Both the position numbers and the translations under genes were made by a program. Positions 21,642-30,900 of a stretch of DNA of 33,872 nt are shown in pieces. Position 1 is the stretch's first letter. Each line of letters opens with the position of its first letter. Origin of the DNA: Bacteroidales bacterium. GTDB taxonomy: Bacteria; Bacteroidota; Bacteroidia; Bacteroidales; WCHB1-69. The notes under the pieces were generated by a model. The model did not search any database. It was given only the letters and a program-made list of their open reading frames with translations, and was not told the origin of the DNA. The stretch lies in the NCBI GenBank assembly GCA_023229985.1, contig JALNYF010000020.1, positions 1 to 33,872 on the forward strand, read 5' to 3'.

Positions 21642-23939
21642 ATGGCAAGCGTATATATTCCCAACCCCGAATTAGAAAGAAAAACCATTCTGCAGAAGTA
21701 CAAAGAATTGCTGCTTTCCGTATATGACAAGACAACTGTGGAGCAACGCAAAATTATACACAAAGCCTTTGCATTGGCTGCCAATGCGCACCGAGACATG
21801 CGGCGCAAAAGCGGAGAACCGTACATTTACCACCCACTTGCCGTCGCCAAAATTGTGGTACAGGAAATCAACCTTGCCACCACTTCCGTAGTATGTTCAT
21901 TACTTCATGATGTTGTGGAAGATACCGAATATACATTGGAGGATATTCAAGATATGTTTGGCGAAAAAGTGGCAAAAATCATCGACGGTTTAACGAAAAT
22001 CGATGAATTGGCATTTAATAATGACGTTTCACTGCAAGCCGAAAATTTCAAAAAAATATTCCTGACCATGTCGGAAGATATTCGGGTAATCTTGATTAAA
22101 TTGGCTGACAGACTGCACAATATGCGGACATTATCCTCGATGCCGCCGGAAAAACAGTGGAAAATATCATCTGAAACATCCTATTTTTACGTTCCTATTG
22201 CGCATCGTTTGGGATTGTACAGCATAAAAAGCGAGTTGGAAGATTATGCCATGCAATACACAGACCCAAGTTCTTATCATCTTATTTTTAATAAGTTAAA
22301 AAGCACTCAGACTATTCGGGAAACGATGATCAAGGATTTCATTGAGCCGATCAAAAAACGATTGAAAGAAGAGAATATCGTAGCTGAAGCATCGGGCAGA
22401 ACAAAATCTATTGCCTCCATTTTTCAAAAAATGAAACGACAAAACGTGAATTTTGAAGATGTTTACGATATCTTTGCCGTGCGTTTTGTTTTTGATGCGG
22501 AACCGGAAAACGAAATCAAATCATGTTGGGACATTTATCGAATTGTTACCAATATTTATCCGCACAACAAACCGGACAGAGTCAGAGATTTTTTGTCCAT
22601 GCCGAAATCAAACGGCTATCAGGCACTTCACACAACGGTAATGAGCAATAGCGGCAAGTGGATTGAAGTTCAGATACGTTCACGCCGAATGGACGAAATA
22701 GCGGAGCGCGGATTTGCCGCTCACTACAAATATAAAGAAGCCGATAAAACCCCGAAAGAGTACGACAACCGGGTGGAAGAATGGCTGCTTAAAATTCGCA
22801 ACATATTGAAAGGTAATGACATAAATGCCATTGACTTTTTGAATGAAATCAAGTTAAACTTAGATTTAAAAGAGGTATATGTCTTTACGCCCAAGGGCGA
22901 CATGCGCGTGCTGAACGCAGGAGCATCCGTACTTGATTTTGCATATAGTCTTCACTCCAACTTGGGGAATAAATGTCTAGGCGGCAAGGTAAATTCCAAT
23001 ATCGTACCCAGAAATCATAAACTTAAAAATGGAGACCAAGTAGAAATTATCACCTCCAAAAACCAAAAACCGACGATAGAATGGTTTAACTACGTTATCA
23101 CTTCCAAAGCCAAAGAAAATATCAAAGAGGCAATTAAAAATGAACAGAAAAAATATACCGAAGACGGTATGCGAATTCTAAAATCTTATTTACAAGAGCT
23201 GAATCTTGAATTTTCTAACGCCAACATCAAAGTCATACAAACCGCAACCGAGATCAAATCCCCTATCGAGTTTTGGAGTTTCATCGCTGAAAAAAAATTA
23301 TCAAAACACGCTGTTGCTCAAATAATTGCTAATTCCAACAATACCAAAATTCCCACAAAAAATGCCGCTGAGATTATTGCAGACGAAAAAAAGAACCAAG
23401 AAGAATTAGAAAAATTTCAACAAACAATTTCCGAAACGACGGACGCCTCATCTCTTAATAAATTAATTGATAAACAATTAGAAGAACGTCCGGAAATTTT
23501 TACGATCGATGATACTTCCGAAAAAATCAAATATCACGTTGCCCCCTGTTGCAATCCAATTCCGGGCGACCAAGTAGTTGGTTTTAAGCTCTCCAATGAC
23601 GAAATCATCGTTCATAAAACAGAATGCAGCAAGGCAATAGAACAGATGTCGAAATTCGGGAATCGAATTATCAAGGCAAAATGGAGAAAAGAACAGGAAA
23701 TTGCCTTCTTTTCCGGCATTAAAATGGAAGGATTTGACAAAAAAGGAATGATCAAGGAAATTGTTGACATTATCTCGTCACAAATGAATCTGAATATACG
23801 CTCCATCAATATTGCAACCAAAAATAATGTTTTCAAGGGGGAAGTAATGCTTTATATTGAAAACGTAAAAGCACTCAATGACCTCATCAAAAAAATCAGT
23901 GCCATCGAAAATATCGAAAAAATTGAACGCATCGGCTAA
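21642..23939 (+). CDS. RelA/SpoT bifunctional (p)ppGpp synthetase/hydrolase
   Basis: This 765-residue enzyme makes and breaks the stringent-response alarmone. The start at 21642 (MASVYIPN) is preferred, because the longer frame reads through the end of nth. Domains in order are the HD hydrolase (about 45-190, with YIYHPLAVAK and LLHDVVEDT; His89 and Asp90 intact), the synthetase (about 245-365, with SGRTKSIASIFQKM, VYDIFAVRFV, MPKSNGYQALHTT and HYKYKE), the TGS domain (about 410-475, VYVFTPKGDMRVLNAG), a helical region, a zinc-finger-like part (APCCNP, HKTECSKA) and an ACT domain (about 690-765). The segment DRVRD near 312 matches the RXKD-like form of bifunctional enzymes rather than the EXDD of E. 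coli RelA. It overlaps the convergent lplA end by four bases. Confidence 0.95.
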   Translation: MASVYIPNPELERKTILQKYKELLLSVYDKTTVEQRKIIHKAFALAANAHRDMRRKSGEPYIYHPLAVAKIVVQEINLATTSVVCSLLHDVVEDTEYTLEDIQDMFGEKVAKIIDGLTKIDELAFNNDVSLQAENFKKIFLTMSEDIRVILIKLADRLHNMRTLSSMPPEKQWKISSETSYFYVPIAHRLGLYSIKSELEDYAMQYTDPSSYHLIFNKLKSTQTIRETMIKDFIEPIKKRLKEENIVAEASGRTKSIASIFQKMKRQNVNFEDVYDIFAVRFVFDAEPENEIKSCWDIYRIVTNIYPHNKPDRVRDFLSMPKSNGYQALHTTVMSNSGKWIEVQIRSRRMDEIAERGFAAHYKYKEADKTPKEYDNRVEEWLLKIRNILKGNDINAIDFLNEIKLNLDLKEVYVFTPKGDMRVLNAGASVLDFAYSLHSNLGNKCLGGKVNSNIVPRNHKLKNGDQVEIITSKNQKPTIEWFNYVITSKAKENIKEAIKNEQKKYTEDGMRILKSYLQELNLEFSNANIKVIQTATEIKSPIEFWSFIAEKKLSKHAVAQIIANSNNTKIPTKNAAEIIADEKKNQEELEKFQQTISETTDASSLNKLIDKQLEERPEIFTIDDTSEKIKYHVAPCCNPIPGDQVVGFKLSNDEIIVHKTECSKAIEQMSKFGNRIIKAKWRKEQEIAFFSGIKMEGFDKKGMIKEIVDIISSQMNLNIRSINIATKNNVFKGEVMLYIENVKALNDLIKKISAIENIEKIERIG

Positions 23940-24913
23940 AACATTGCCGCAAGCATATCCTCGTTGGTAATGTTCAGCAAGAAATCTTCCGTTCTGATTC
24001 CAGTGAACAGCTGTTTCAGATTATCTTCGTTATATAATTGATTTTCAAATAGTTTTTCAAATTTTTCTATTTCATTGTCCCGTACAACGAAAAAGTCGCC
24101 CGAGATTTTCATCTCCGAAATAGAGCCATTTTTGATGTGCAGATTGACCTGTAAATTGCCACCGGCAGTACGAATGGTTTTGGAGAAATCATATTGCGGA
24201 GAGTTCCCAAAATTCCATTCCCACGTCTCATATTTTTCAGAAATCAATCGCTGTATCTGTTCTTCATCATATTGGGTAAAGTGATACATTTGGCAATCCG
24301 AAAATTTCGCTTGTATGTGCTTCATAATCAAATCAGCAAATTCGAGAATGGAAAGAGGACGAGGAAGATGCTCCGAAATGTTAGTGACTCTTTTACGAAC
24401 CGATTTAACCGATTTATCTTGAAATTTAAGTGGGTCTACGCGCAAAGCCGCCGACAAATCAGAGATTTCGGAACAGAAAAGTAAAGTACCATGGTGTAAA
24501 ATCCTGCCATTATAGGCACACTGCGCATTACCGGAAAACTTTTGTCCGTTAATCATCAAATCGTTACGCCCTTCAAAAGTAGCCGGCACGCCTAATTGGC
24601 GCAATACATCAATCACCGGCTGCGAAAAAGTTCGAAAGTCGCCATCTCCTTCTCGAGCAATAAAGGTATAATTCAGATTTCCCAAATCGTGGAAAACGGC
24701 TCCCCCACCGGTAATCCGTCTCACTACCTTAATATGGTTTTCTTTCACATAATCAACATTAATTTCAGCCAACGTGTTCTGATATTTTCCAACAATAATG
24801 GCAGATTCATTACGCCATAACATAAAAATGGGCTCCGAAAAATTCTTAAAAAAATACTCCTCAGTAGCCAAATTATGATACGGATTCGTGTTATCGTGAT
24901 AAATACAAAGCAT
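23936..24913 (-). CDS. lplA: Lipoate--protein ligase A
   Basis: This 325-residue enzyme attaches free lipoate to the E2 and H proteins of 2-oxo acid dehydrogenases and the glycine cleavage system. The start at 24913 (MLCIYHDNTN) is preferred to one 36 bases upstream because the -7 promoter box at 24929-24936 lies in the extra part. Recognisable motifs are RRITGGGAVFHDLGNLNYTF (about 75-95) and GRNDLMINGQKFSGNAQ with the catalytic lysine, and the C-terminal domain (WEWNFGNSPQYDFSKTI) is present, so it is a full two-domain LplA. It converges on the relA/spoT end, overlapping by four bases without a terminator. Confidence 0.93.
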   Translation of the reverse strand: MLCIYHDNTNPYHNLATEEYFFKNFSEPIFMLWRNESAIIVGKYQNTLAEINVDYVKENHIKVVRRITGGGAVFHDLGNLNYTFIAREGDGDFRTFSQPVIDVLRQLGVPATFEGRNDLMINGQKFSGNAQCAYNGRILHHGTLLFCSEISDLSAALRVDPLKFQDKSVKSVRKRVTNISEHLPRPLSILEFADLIMKHIQAKFSDCQMYHFTQYDEEQIQRLISEKYETWEWNFGNSPQYDFSKTIRTAGGNLQVNLHIKNGSISEMKISGDFFVVRDNEIEKFEKLFENQLYNEDNLKQLFTGIRTEDFLLNITNEDMLAAMF

Positions 24914-24928
24914 AATTTTTTTTGGGCG

Positions 24929-24936
24929 CAAAAATA
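24929..24936 (-). promoter_or_regulatory. -7 promoter box (TATTTTTG) for lplA
   Basis: TATTTTTG followed by CGC on the minus strand, preceded by TG, lies 16 bases before the lplA ATG at 24913. It falls within the N-terminal extension of the longest ORF and therefore argues against that start. Confidence 0.55.
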
Positions 24937-25008
24937 CACAAAAAATCAAGTCACATCTTCCCTATAGCAACTGTTATCAAAGATATTGTTCAAAATATCA
25001 TATTCATC

Positions 25009-25038
25009 TTGTTTTATCAAGAAAAAAATGTAAATTTG
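25009..25038 (+). promoter_or_regulatory. Promoter (TTG, 19 bases, TAAATTTG) of the C1 peptidase-pyrE-obg run
   Basis: TTG (25009-25011), then exactly 19 bases, then TAAATTTG (25031-25038) and CAG gives the full Bacteroidota consensus. The start codon of the peptidase is 65 bases downstream. Confidence 0.85.
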
Positions 25039-25103
25039 CAGATGCAATTCAAGAACCGAAATTTTAAAAAATTACAATTTAATAATTTAATAATCAATAG
25101 AAT

Positions 25104-26297
25104 ATGAAAAAAAGTCTGTTAATAGCTATCGCCATAATATTATGGTGTAACTTACAAATCAACGCCCAAGAAGAGAAAACAGAGGGCTATGTTTTCACGC
25201 ATCAGAAAGAGATAAAATGCACATCCGTGAAAGACCAAAACCGTTCGGGTACTTGCTGGAGTTTTTCAGGGATCGGTTTTTTAGAATGTGAATTGATCAG
25301 AATGGGCAAAGGCGATTACAATTTAGCCGACATGTGGATTGTAAACAAGGCTTATAACGAGAAAGCCGACAAATATGTTCGGATGCACGGAAACTACAAT
25401 TTTGGTGGCGGCGGTGCCTTCTTTGACGTTTTTCGCATGATTGAGAAATACGGAATTATGCCGGAAGAAGTATATCCGGGATTGGAATATGGTGAGAAAC
25501 TGCACGTTCACGGGGAGTTGGATGCCTTACTGAAAGCCTACGTAGATGCCGTTATCGAATGCAAAAAAATAAGCCCCGTATGGAAAAAAGGATTTAGTGC
25601 CATTGTAGATGCCTATTTGGGCGCAGCTCCGGAAAATTTTACCTATAACGGCGTTTCATACACTCCGACCACTTTTGCCCAATCATTAGGTTTAAATATG
25701 GACGACTACGTGAGTATTACCTCGTTCACCCATCACCCGTTTTACGAAAAATTTGCCATCGAAATTCCCGACAATTGGATAATGGAAGAATCGTACAATC
25801 TTCCTTTAGATGAAATGATGGCAGTAATGAACAACGCCATTGACAACGGATACAGCATTGCTTGGGGCAGTGACGTAAGCGATAAAGGTTTTAACTGGGG
25901 CAAAGGGGTAGCCATCGTTCCGGATAAAGATTTTGAATCTACCGAAGGTTCCGACCGTGCACGCTGGGAAAGCCTTTCTCAGAGCGAAAAAGATAAAGAA
26001 CTCTACACTTTCGACAAACCCGGCAAAGAAAAAACCATTACCCAAGAAATGCGTCAAGCCGCTTTTGACAATTACACCACAACCGATGACCACGGAATGG
26101 TAATCATGGGCAAAGCCACCGACCAAGCCGGAAATTCCTATTTCATCGTTAAAAACTCATGGGGAACGTTCGACCGCAATCCGTACAAAGGATATTTTTA
26201 TGCTTCCGAATCGTTTGTTGCCATGCAAACCATCAACTTTATTGTTCATAAAGACGCACTTCCCAAAGATATCAAGAAAAAATTAAACATTAAATAA
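25104..26297 (+). CDS. Exported C1B papain-like aminopeptidase (bleomycin hydrolase type)
   Basis: This 397-residue protein has a type I signal peptide (MKKSLLIAIAIILWCNLQINAQ). The catalytic Cys51 lies in DQNRSGTCWSF, the His in DDHGMVIMG (about 330) and the Asn in VKNSWGTF (about 351), the papain triad in bleomycin hydrolase/PepC layout. Large sections between match C1B proteins of Bacteroidota, including YNLADMWIVNKAY and NFGGGGAFFDVFRMIEKYG. Cytosolic bleomycin hydrolases act as aminopeptidases; this one would work in the periplasm. It is followed one base after its stop by pyrE, so they share the promoter at 25009. Substrate and cleavage mode are not shown by the sequence. Confidence 0.88.
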   Translation: MKKSLLIAIAIILWCNLQINAQEEKTEGYVFTHQKEIKCTSVKDQNRSGTCWSFSGIGFLECELIRMGKGDYNLADMWIVNKAYNEKADKYVRMHGNYNFGGGGAFFDVFRMIEKYGIMPEEVYPGLEYGEKLHVHGELDALLKAYVDAVIECKKISPVWKKGFSAIVDAYLGAAPENFTYNGVSYTPTTFAQSLGLNMDDYVSITSFTHHPFYEKFAIEIPDNWIMEESYNLPLDEMMAVMNNAIDNGYSIAWGSDVSDKGFNWGKGVAIVPDKDFESTEGSDRARWESLSQSEKDKELYTFDKPGKEKTITQEMRQAAFDNYTTTDDHGMVIMGKATDQAGNSYFIVKNSWGTFDRNPYKGYFYASESFVAMQTINFIVHKDALPKDIKKKLNIK

Positions 26298-26298
26298 A

Positions 26299-26868
26299 AT
26301 GGAAGAATTCGTTCTGAAACAATTGGAAGAATCCGAAGCCTTGCTAACCGGTCACTTTTTGCTTTCATCGGGACGGCATAGCAATCGTTACTGTCAGTGC
26401 GCCAAGTTGTTACAATATCCTGCCCGCGCCGAAAAGGTAGTGGCAGAGATTGTAAAGAAATTGCAAGGAGTTGAAATAGATTGCGTTGTCGGGCCGGCAA
26501 TGGGCGGTGTCATCGTCTCCTACGAACTAGGGCGTCAATTAGGAAAACGCGCCATCTTCACCGAACGCGAAAACAACGTCATGACTTTACGACGCGGTTT
26601 TGAAGTAAAAAAAGGCGAAAAAATTCTGATTTCCGAAGATGTTATCACGACCGGAAAATCGTCCATTGAAACCATTCAGGTATTAGAACAATACGGTGCG
26701 GAAGTTGTGGGCGTAGCCTGCGTTGTGAATCGAAGCACACAACCCTTTCCCTACCCGATTTACGATGCCATACAACTACATATTGAAAGCTGGGAATCCT
26801 CGGAATGTCCTTTGTGCCAACAAGGTATCCCGTTTATCAAGCCGGGAAGCCGCAAAATAGAATCTTAA
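26299..26868 (+). CDS. pyrE: Orotate phosphoribosyltransferase, clostridial-like type
   Basis: PyrE joins orotate and PRPP to give orotidine 5'-phosphate in pyrimidine synthesis. The 189-residue protein has FLLSSGRHSNRY (about 21-32), the PRPP loop ILISEDVITTGKSS (about 111-124), and an end CPLCQQGIPFIKPGSR. These belong to the shorter PyrE subgroup found in clostridia and alphaproteobacteria; the usual Bacteroides PyrE is longer with a FTWASGWKSPIY-like segment. It begins one base after the peptidase stop and ends ten bases before obg. Catalytic residues look intact. Another phosphoribosyltransferase is a remote alternative. Confidence 0.88.
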   Translation: MEEFVLKQLEESEALLTGHFLLSSGRHSNRYCQCAKLLQYPARAEKVVAEIVKKLQGVEIDCVVGPAMGGVIVSYELGRQLGKRAIFTERENNVMTLRRGFEVKKGEKILISEDVITTGKSSIETIQVLEQYGAEVVGVACVVNRSTQPFPYPIYDAIQLHIESWESSECPLCQQGIPFIKPGSRKIES

Positions 26869-26878
26869 CATTACAACC

Positions 26879-27883
26879 ATGTCAAACGAAAACTTCATCG
26901 ATTACGTTAAAATCTTCTGTCGCTCCGGTAAAGGGGGTGCCGGTTCTGCTCATTTGCTACGCACTGCCCAAGATCCGAAAGCCGGACCCGATGGGGGCGA
27001 TGGAGGGAAAGGTGGAGATGTTATTTTAAAAGGAAATCGTAACTTGTGGACACTCTTGCATTTACGATACACCAAGCACATTTTTGCCGAAGACGGCGGA
27101 ATAGGATTGGGCGGACAATGCTTCGGCAAAAACGGACAAAATGCCATCATTGAGGTTCCTCTCGGCACGATTGTCAAAGACCCTGAAACAGACGATTTCT
27201 TGGGTGAAGTCACCGAAGACGGAGAAGAGCTGATTGTACTCAAAGGCGGACGGGGCGGACAAGGGAACGTCCATTTTAAAACCGCAACGCGCCAAACCCC
27301 ACGCTTTGCCCAACCCGGCGAAGAAGGCATTGAACAATGGCTCACCCTCGAACTGAAAGTGCTGGCAGACGTCGGTTTGGTGGGTTTCCCCAACGCCGGC
27401 AAATCTACCCTTATCTCCGTCATGTCCAACGCCAAACCGAAAATCGCAGACTACCCGTTCACGACCTTAAAACCCAACTTAGGAATGGTCGCCTATCGCG
27501 ACTACCAATCTTTCGTCATCGCCGACATTCCCGGAATTATTGAAGGCGCATCCGAAGGGAAAGGTCTCGGATTAAGATTCTTACGCCACATTGAACGAAA
27601 TGCCATCCTGCTTTTCCTGATCCCGATTACTTCCGAAGATATTCCCAAAGAGTACAAAATTCTCCTGAACGAATTGCAATCTTACAACGCCCAACTCATT
27701 GATAAAAAACAAATTGTGGCCATCACCAAATGCGACTTGACGACGGAAGAAGAAATAAAGAAAATAGAAAAGAAATTATCACTTCCCGTTCCTACCCTCT
27801 TTATTTCGGCTCATACGCAAAAGAATATCATCAAACTGAAAGATTTGCTTTGGCAAATCTTAAATAATGAACGGGATATATAA
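26879..27883 (+). CDS. obg: Obg family GTPase (ObgE/CgtA)
   Basis: Obg is an essential GTPase of ribosome assembly and stress response. The Gly-rich Obg fold occupies about 1-160 (CRSGKGGAGSAH, DGGDGGKGGDV, LKGGRGGQGN), and the G domain follows with G1 GFPNAGKST, G2 YPFTTL, G3 DIPGIIEGAS, G4 TKCD and G5 SAHT. At 334 residues it lacks a long C-terminal extension, as in other Bacteroidota. It is ten bases after pyrE and 24 before the 1502-residue gene; in Bacteroides obg follows adk instead. Confidence 0.96.
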   Translation: MSNENFIDYVKIFCRSGKGGAGSAHLLRTAQDPKAGPDGGDGGKGGDVILKGNRNLWTLLHLRYTKHIFAEDGGIGLGGQCFGKNGQNAIIEVPLGTIVKDPETDDFLGEVTEDGEELIVLKGGRGGQGNVHFKTATRQTPRFAQPGEEGIEQWLTLELKVLADVGLVGFPNAGKSTLISVMSNAKPKIADYPFTTLKPNLGMVAYRDYQSFVIADIPGIIEGASEGKGLGLRFLRHIERNAILLFLIPITSEDIPKEYKILLNELQSYNAQLIDKKQIVAITKCDLTTEEEIKKIEKKLSLPVPTLFISAHTQKNIIKLKDLLWQILNNERDI

Positions 27884-27907
27884 CCCCGCCACGCAAAAAA
27901 TTACACT

Positions 27908-30900
27908 ATGATTCGTCATCAAATGATTCCAGCAATAAGCCTGAAATGGAGCTTGATTCTTTTGCTTATTATCCCATTAACAACTCAGGCACAGCGTTTT
28001 AAGTCATTTTCAAACGACCCAACACTCACTTCAAGTGAAATGCGGACTTTTGCGGAAACCGTTCCGAAAGAGCGACAAAAAGAGGCTGAAACCCTTTTGC
28101 TTTATTTTGACGAATTTTGGAACAGCTCTCAAATGACCGAATCATTTCAAAATAATTTTATTGAAATGTCCAATATGATGTTGCGAAAAAACCTAAGGTT
28201 TTTTCCACATTTTAAATCCTATATTGAGGCTTTTAACGCATTTATAAATAGTGACTTATCAGACCATGACCGAGATTGGATGCGTTTTATTCAATATCAC
28301 ATCGACCACGACATCAGCCAATTTGACAAACTCATGGTGAATTATACCAACATATTCAATGCCAATATTTTAAACACAACACCCAATGTCAGGTGGACCG
28401 CTTATGGCATCGTAGAAAGCATGGGAATGGAGGAAGAACCGTACATATCTTACAAAGATGTGGATTTAGTGGGAGCGGCATCGCGCGACAGCGTGGAAGT
28501 GATCGGCACCAGCGGCAAATACTTTCCCGCTTCTTTGCGCTGGGCAGGAACAAAAGGGTCAATCTTCTGGTACAGAGCCGGTTTGAGCGGACAAGTGAAA
28601 GCCGTTTTTGGCCAATATGACGTGGATATGCGCCAACCGAAAGTGAGAGTTGAAAATGCCAAATTATACTATCCCGATTTTTTTTCACAGCCCGTTGCAG
28701 GAGTGGTAGAAGATAAAACCGGATTGGAATCGGAAGAAGAAAAAGTGACCTATCCGCGATTCCGGAGTTATGATAATTCATTGCTGGTCAAGAATATCTA
28801 TAAAAATGTGGATTATATCGGCGGCTTTGAGTTGCGAGGTGCCTCCATTCGGGGCTACTCCGACGAAAACCAATTGGCACAACTAATCATCAATAAAAAC
28901 AATAAAAGAGTTGCACACGTTTACTCTTTAAATTACCTTTTTAAGGAAGAAACTGTTCGCGCTAACGATGCTAAAACAGTCATTTATATCGAAGATGATT
29001 CCATTTTTCACCCATCCGCCAACTTCTATTATAACGAAAACAGTTCTCAACTGCTGATTTCCAGACCGAAATACGGGGTTGGAAGAAGTCCGTTTTTTGA
29101 CACTTACCACAAAATGGATATTACGGCAGAATCTGTGGCGTGGGATGTTACAACCGATAAAATTGAATTTAAGCCACTGACCGGTTCTACCAACCAAAGT
29201 TCCGCATCTTTTGAATCTCAAAACTTTTTCAATTCCTCAACGATGAGCCGTTTGCAAGGTGTCAACGACGAAAACCCGCTATATACCATTTGGAATATTT
29301 TCCGCTCCGTAGATTATCAACCGGTAAGTTATGAAATGATGGTCAGAGCTTTCAATCACCCGCCGGAAGACGTAAAAGCTCTACTTATTCAGTTTGCCGC
29401 CGACGGCTTTGTGGAATACGACGTGAATAACAATATGATTAGCTATCGCCATAAAATTGCGCAATACCTCAACAATGACGTGGGTAAAAAGGATTACGAC
29501 AATATCGTATTGGAATCCAAAAATCATTACGCAACTTTGGATTTAACAAACAATGAATTAGATGTTTCCGGTTGCGAGTTTTTTGTACTGAGCGATGCAC
29601 AAATTGTCAATGTATATCCCGCCAATGAACATGTTACCGTAAAAAAAGATAGAGACATGGAATTTGCCGGCAGAATTGTAGCCGGTTTGTTTGACTTTGT
29701 GAGTCACAAATGCCAATTCAATTACGACCAATTTACCGTTCAAATGGATGACATCGATTCTTTAATTATGTACGTTGAGGATAAAAACGGACCGCAAAAT
29801 TTATACGGCGAATATCGGTTAACCAAAGTCATGAGTCCGATAGAAGATTTGGGTGGTACTTTATATATTGATATGCCGAAAAACAAGTCCGGCAGAATTG
29901 ACAACCCCAAATATCCGATGTTTACGAGCTACGAAGGCGGCAAGGTTTATTATGACCATCCTTTCACTTTTAATCGCCACTACGACCGCACCAAGTTTTT
30001 TTATTTAGTTGATATATTTACCATTACGAATCTTGATAATTTTGATACCGATTCGATACAGTTTGAAGGGCAATTGGTTTCGGGCGGAATTTTCCCCGAT
30101 ATTCGCCAACCGCTCAAAGTACGCCCCGATTTTTCATTAGGTTTTATTCATGAAACCGAATCCAATGGTTTGCCGATGTACGGCGGAAAAGGTCAGTATT
30201 TCAAAACTATTGATTTAAGTAACAGGGGTTTACGTGGTAAAGGGGATATTCAATATTTAACTTCGCTGACACATTCCGACAGTTTGGTTTTCTTCTTGGA
30301 TGCCACAACGGGACGCGCTAACTCACACGTTGTCAATGAGCAACTTGCCGGTGTGGAATATCCGCCCGCCAATGTTGAAATGGCGGCTTTGAATTGGCGA
30401 CCCTATTCCGATGCCATGTTTGTTTATACAGATAAAATGCCGATGAATTTGTTTAATGAAGCGACATTGGTTGGCAATTCCAAATTAACGCCGGCAGGCA
30501 TGTACGGCACCGGAACCGTCAATTTTAAACGGGCAGATATTACTTCACAACTATTTGAATTTAAACATCATGAGCTTTTATCGGATTCTGCCGATTTGCG
30601 CATTTACGATTTGTATCAAACCGACGAATTTGTCTTTTCAACCGATAATTACAACTCTCATATTGATTTTAAAACACGAAAAGGAAATTTTGTTTCCAAT
30701 GGCGACGCCTCGGAGGTACTGTTTACCAGAAATCAATTTAAAACCAATGCATCCGCTTTCGAGTGGAAGCCGATTGATGAGGATATTTTGATTTTCAAAT
30801 GGGACGACCCGTATAAGGATATCAATATCAATGCGACACCGGCATTGGAGTTGATTGATATGAAAAGCGTTGGTAATGAATTAATTGCGACTAATCATCC

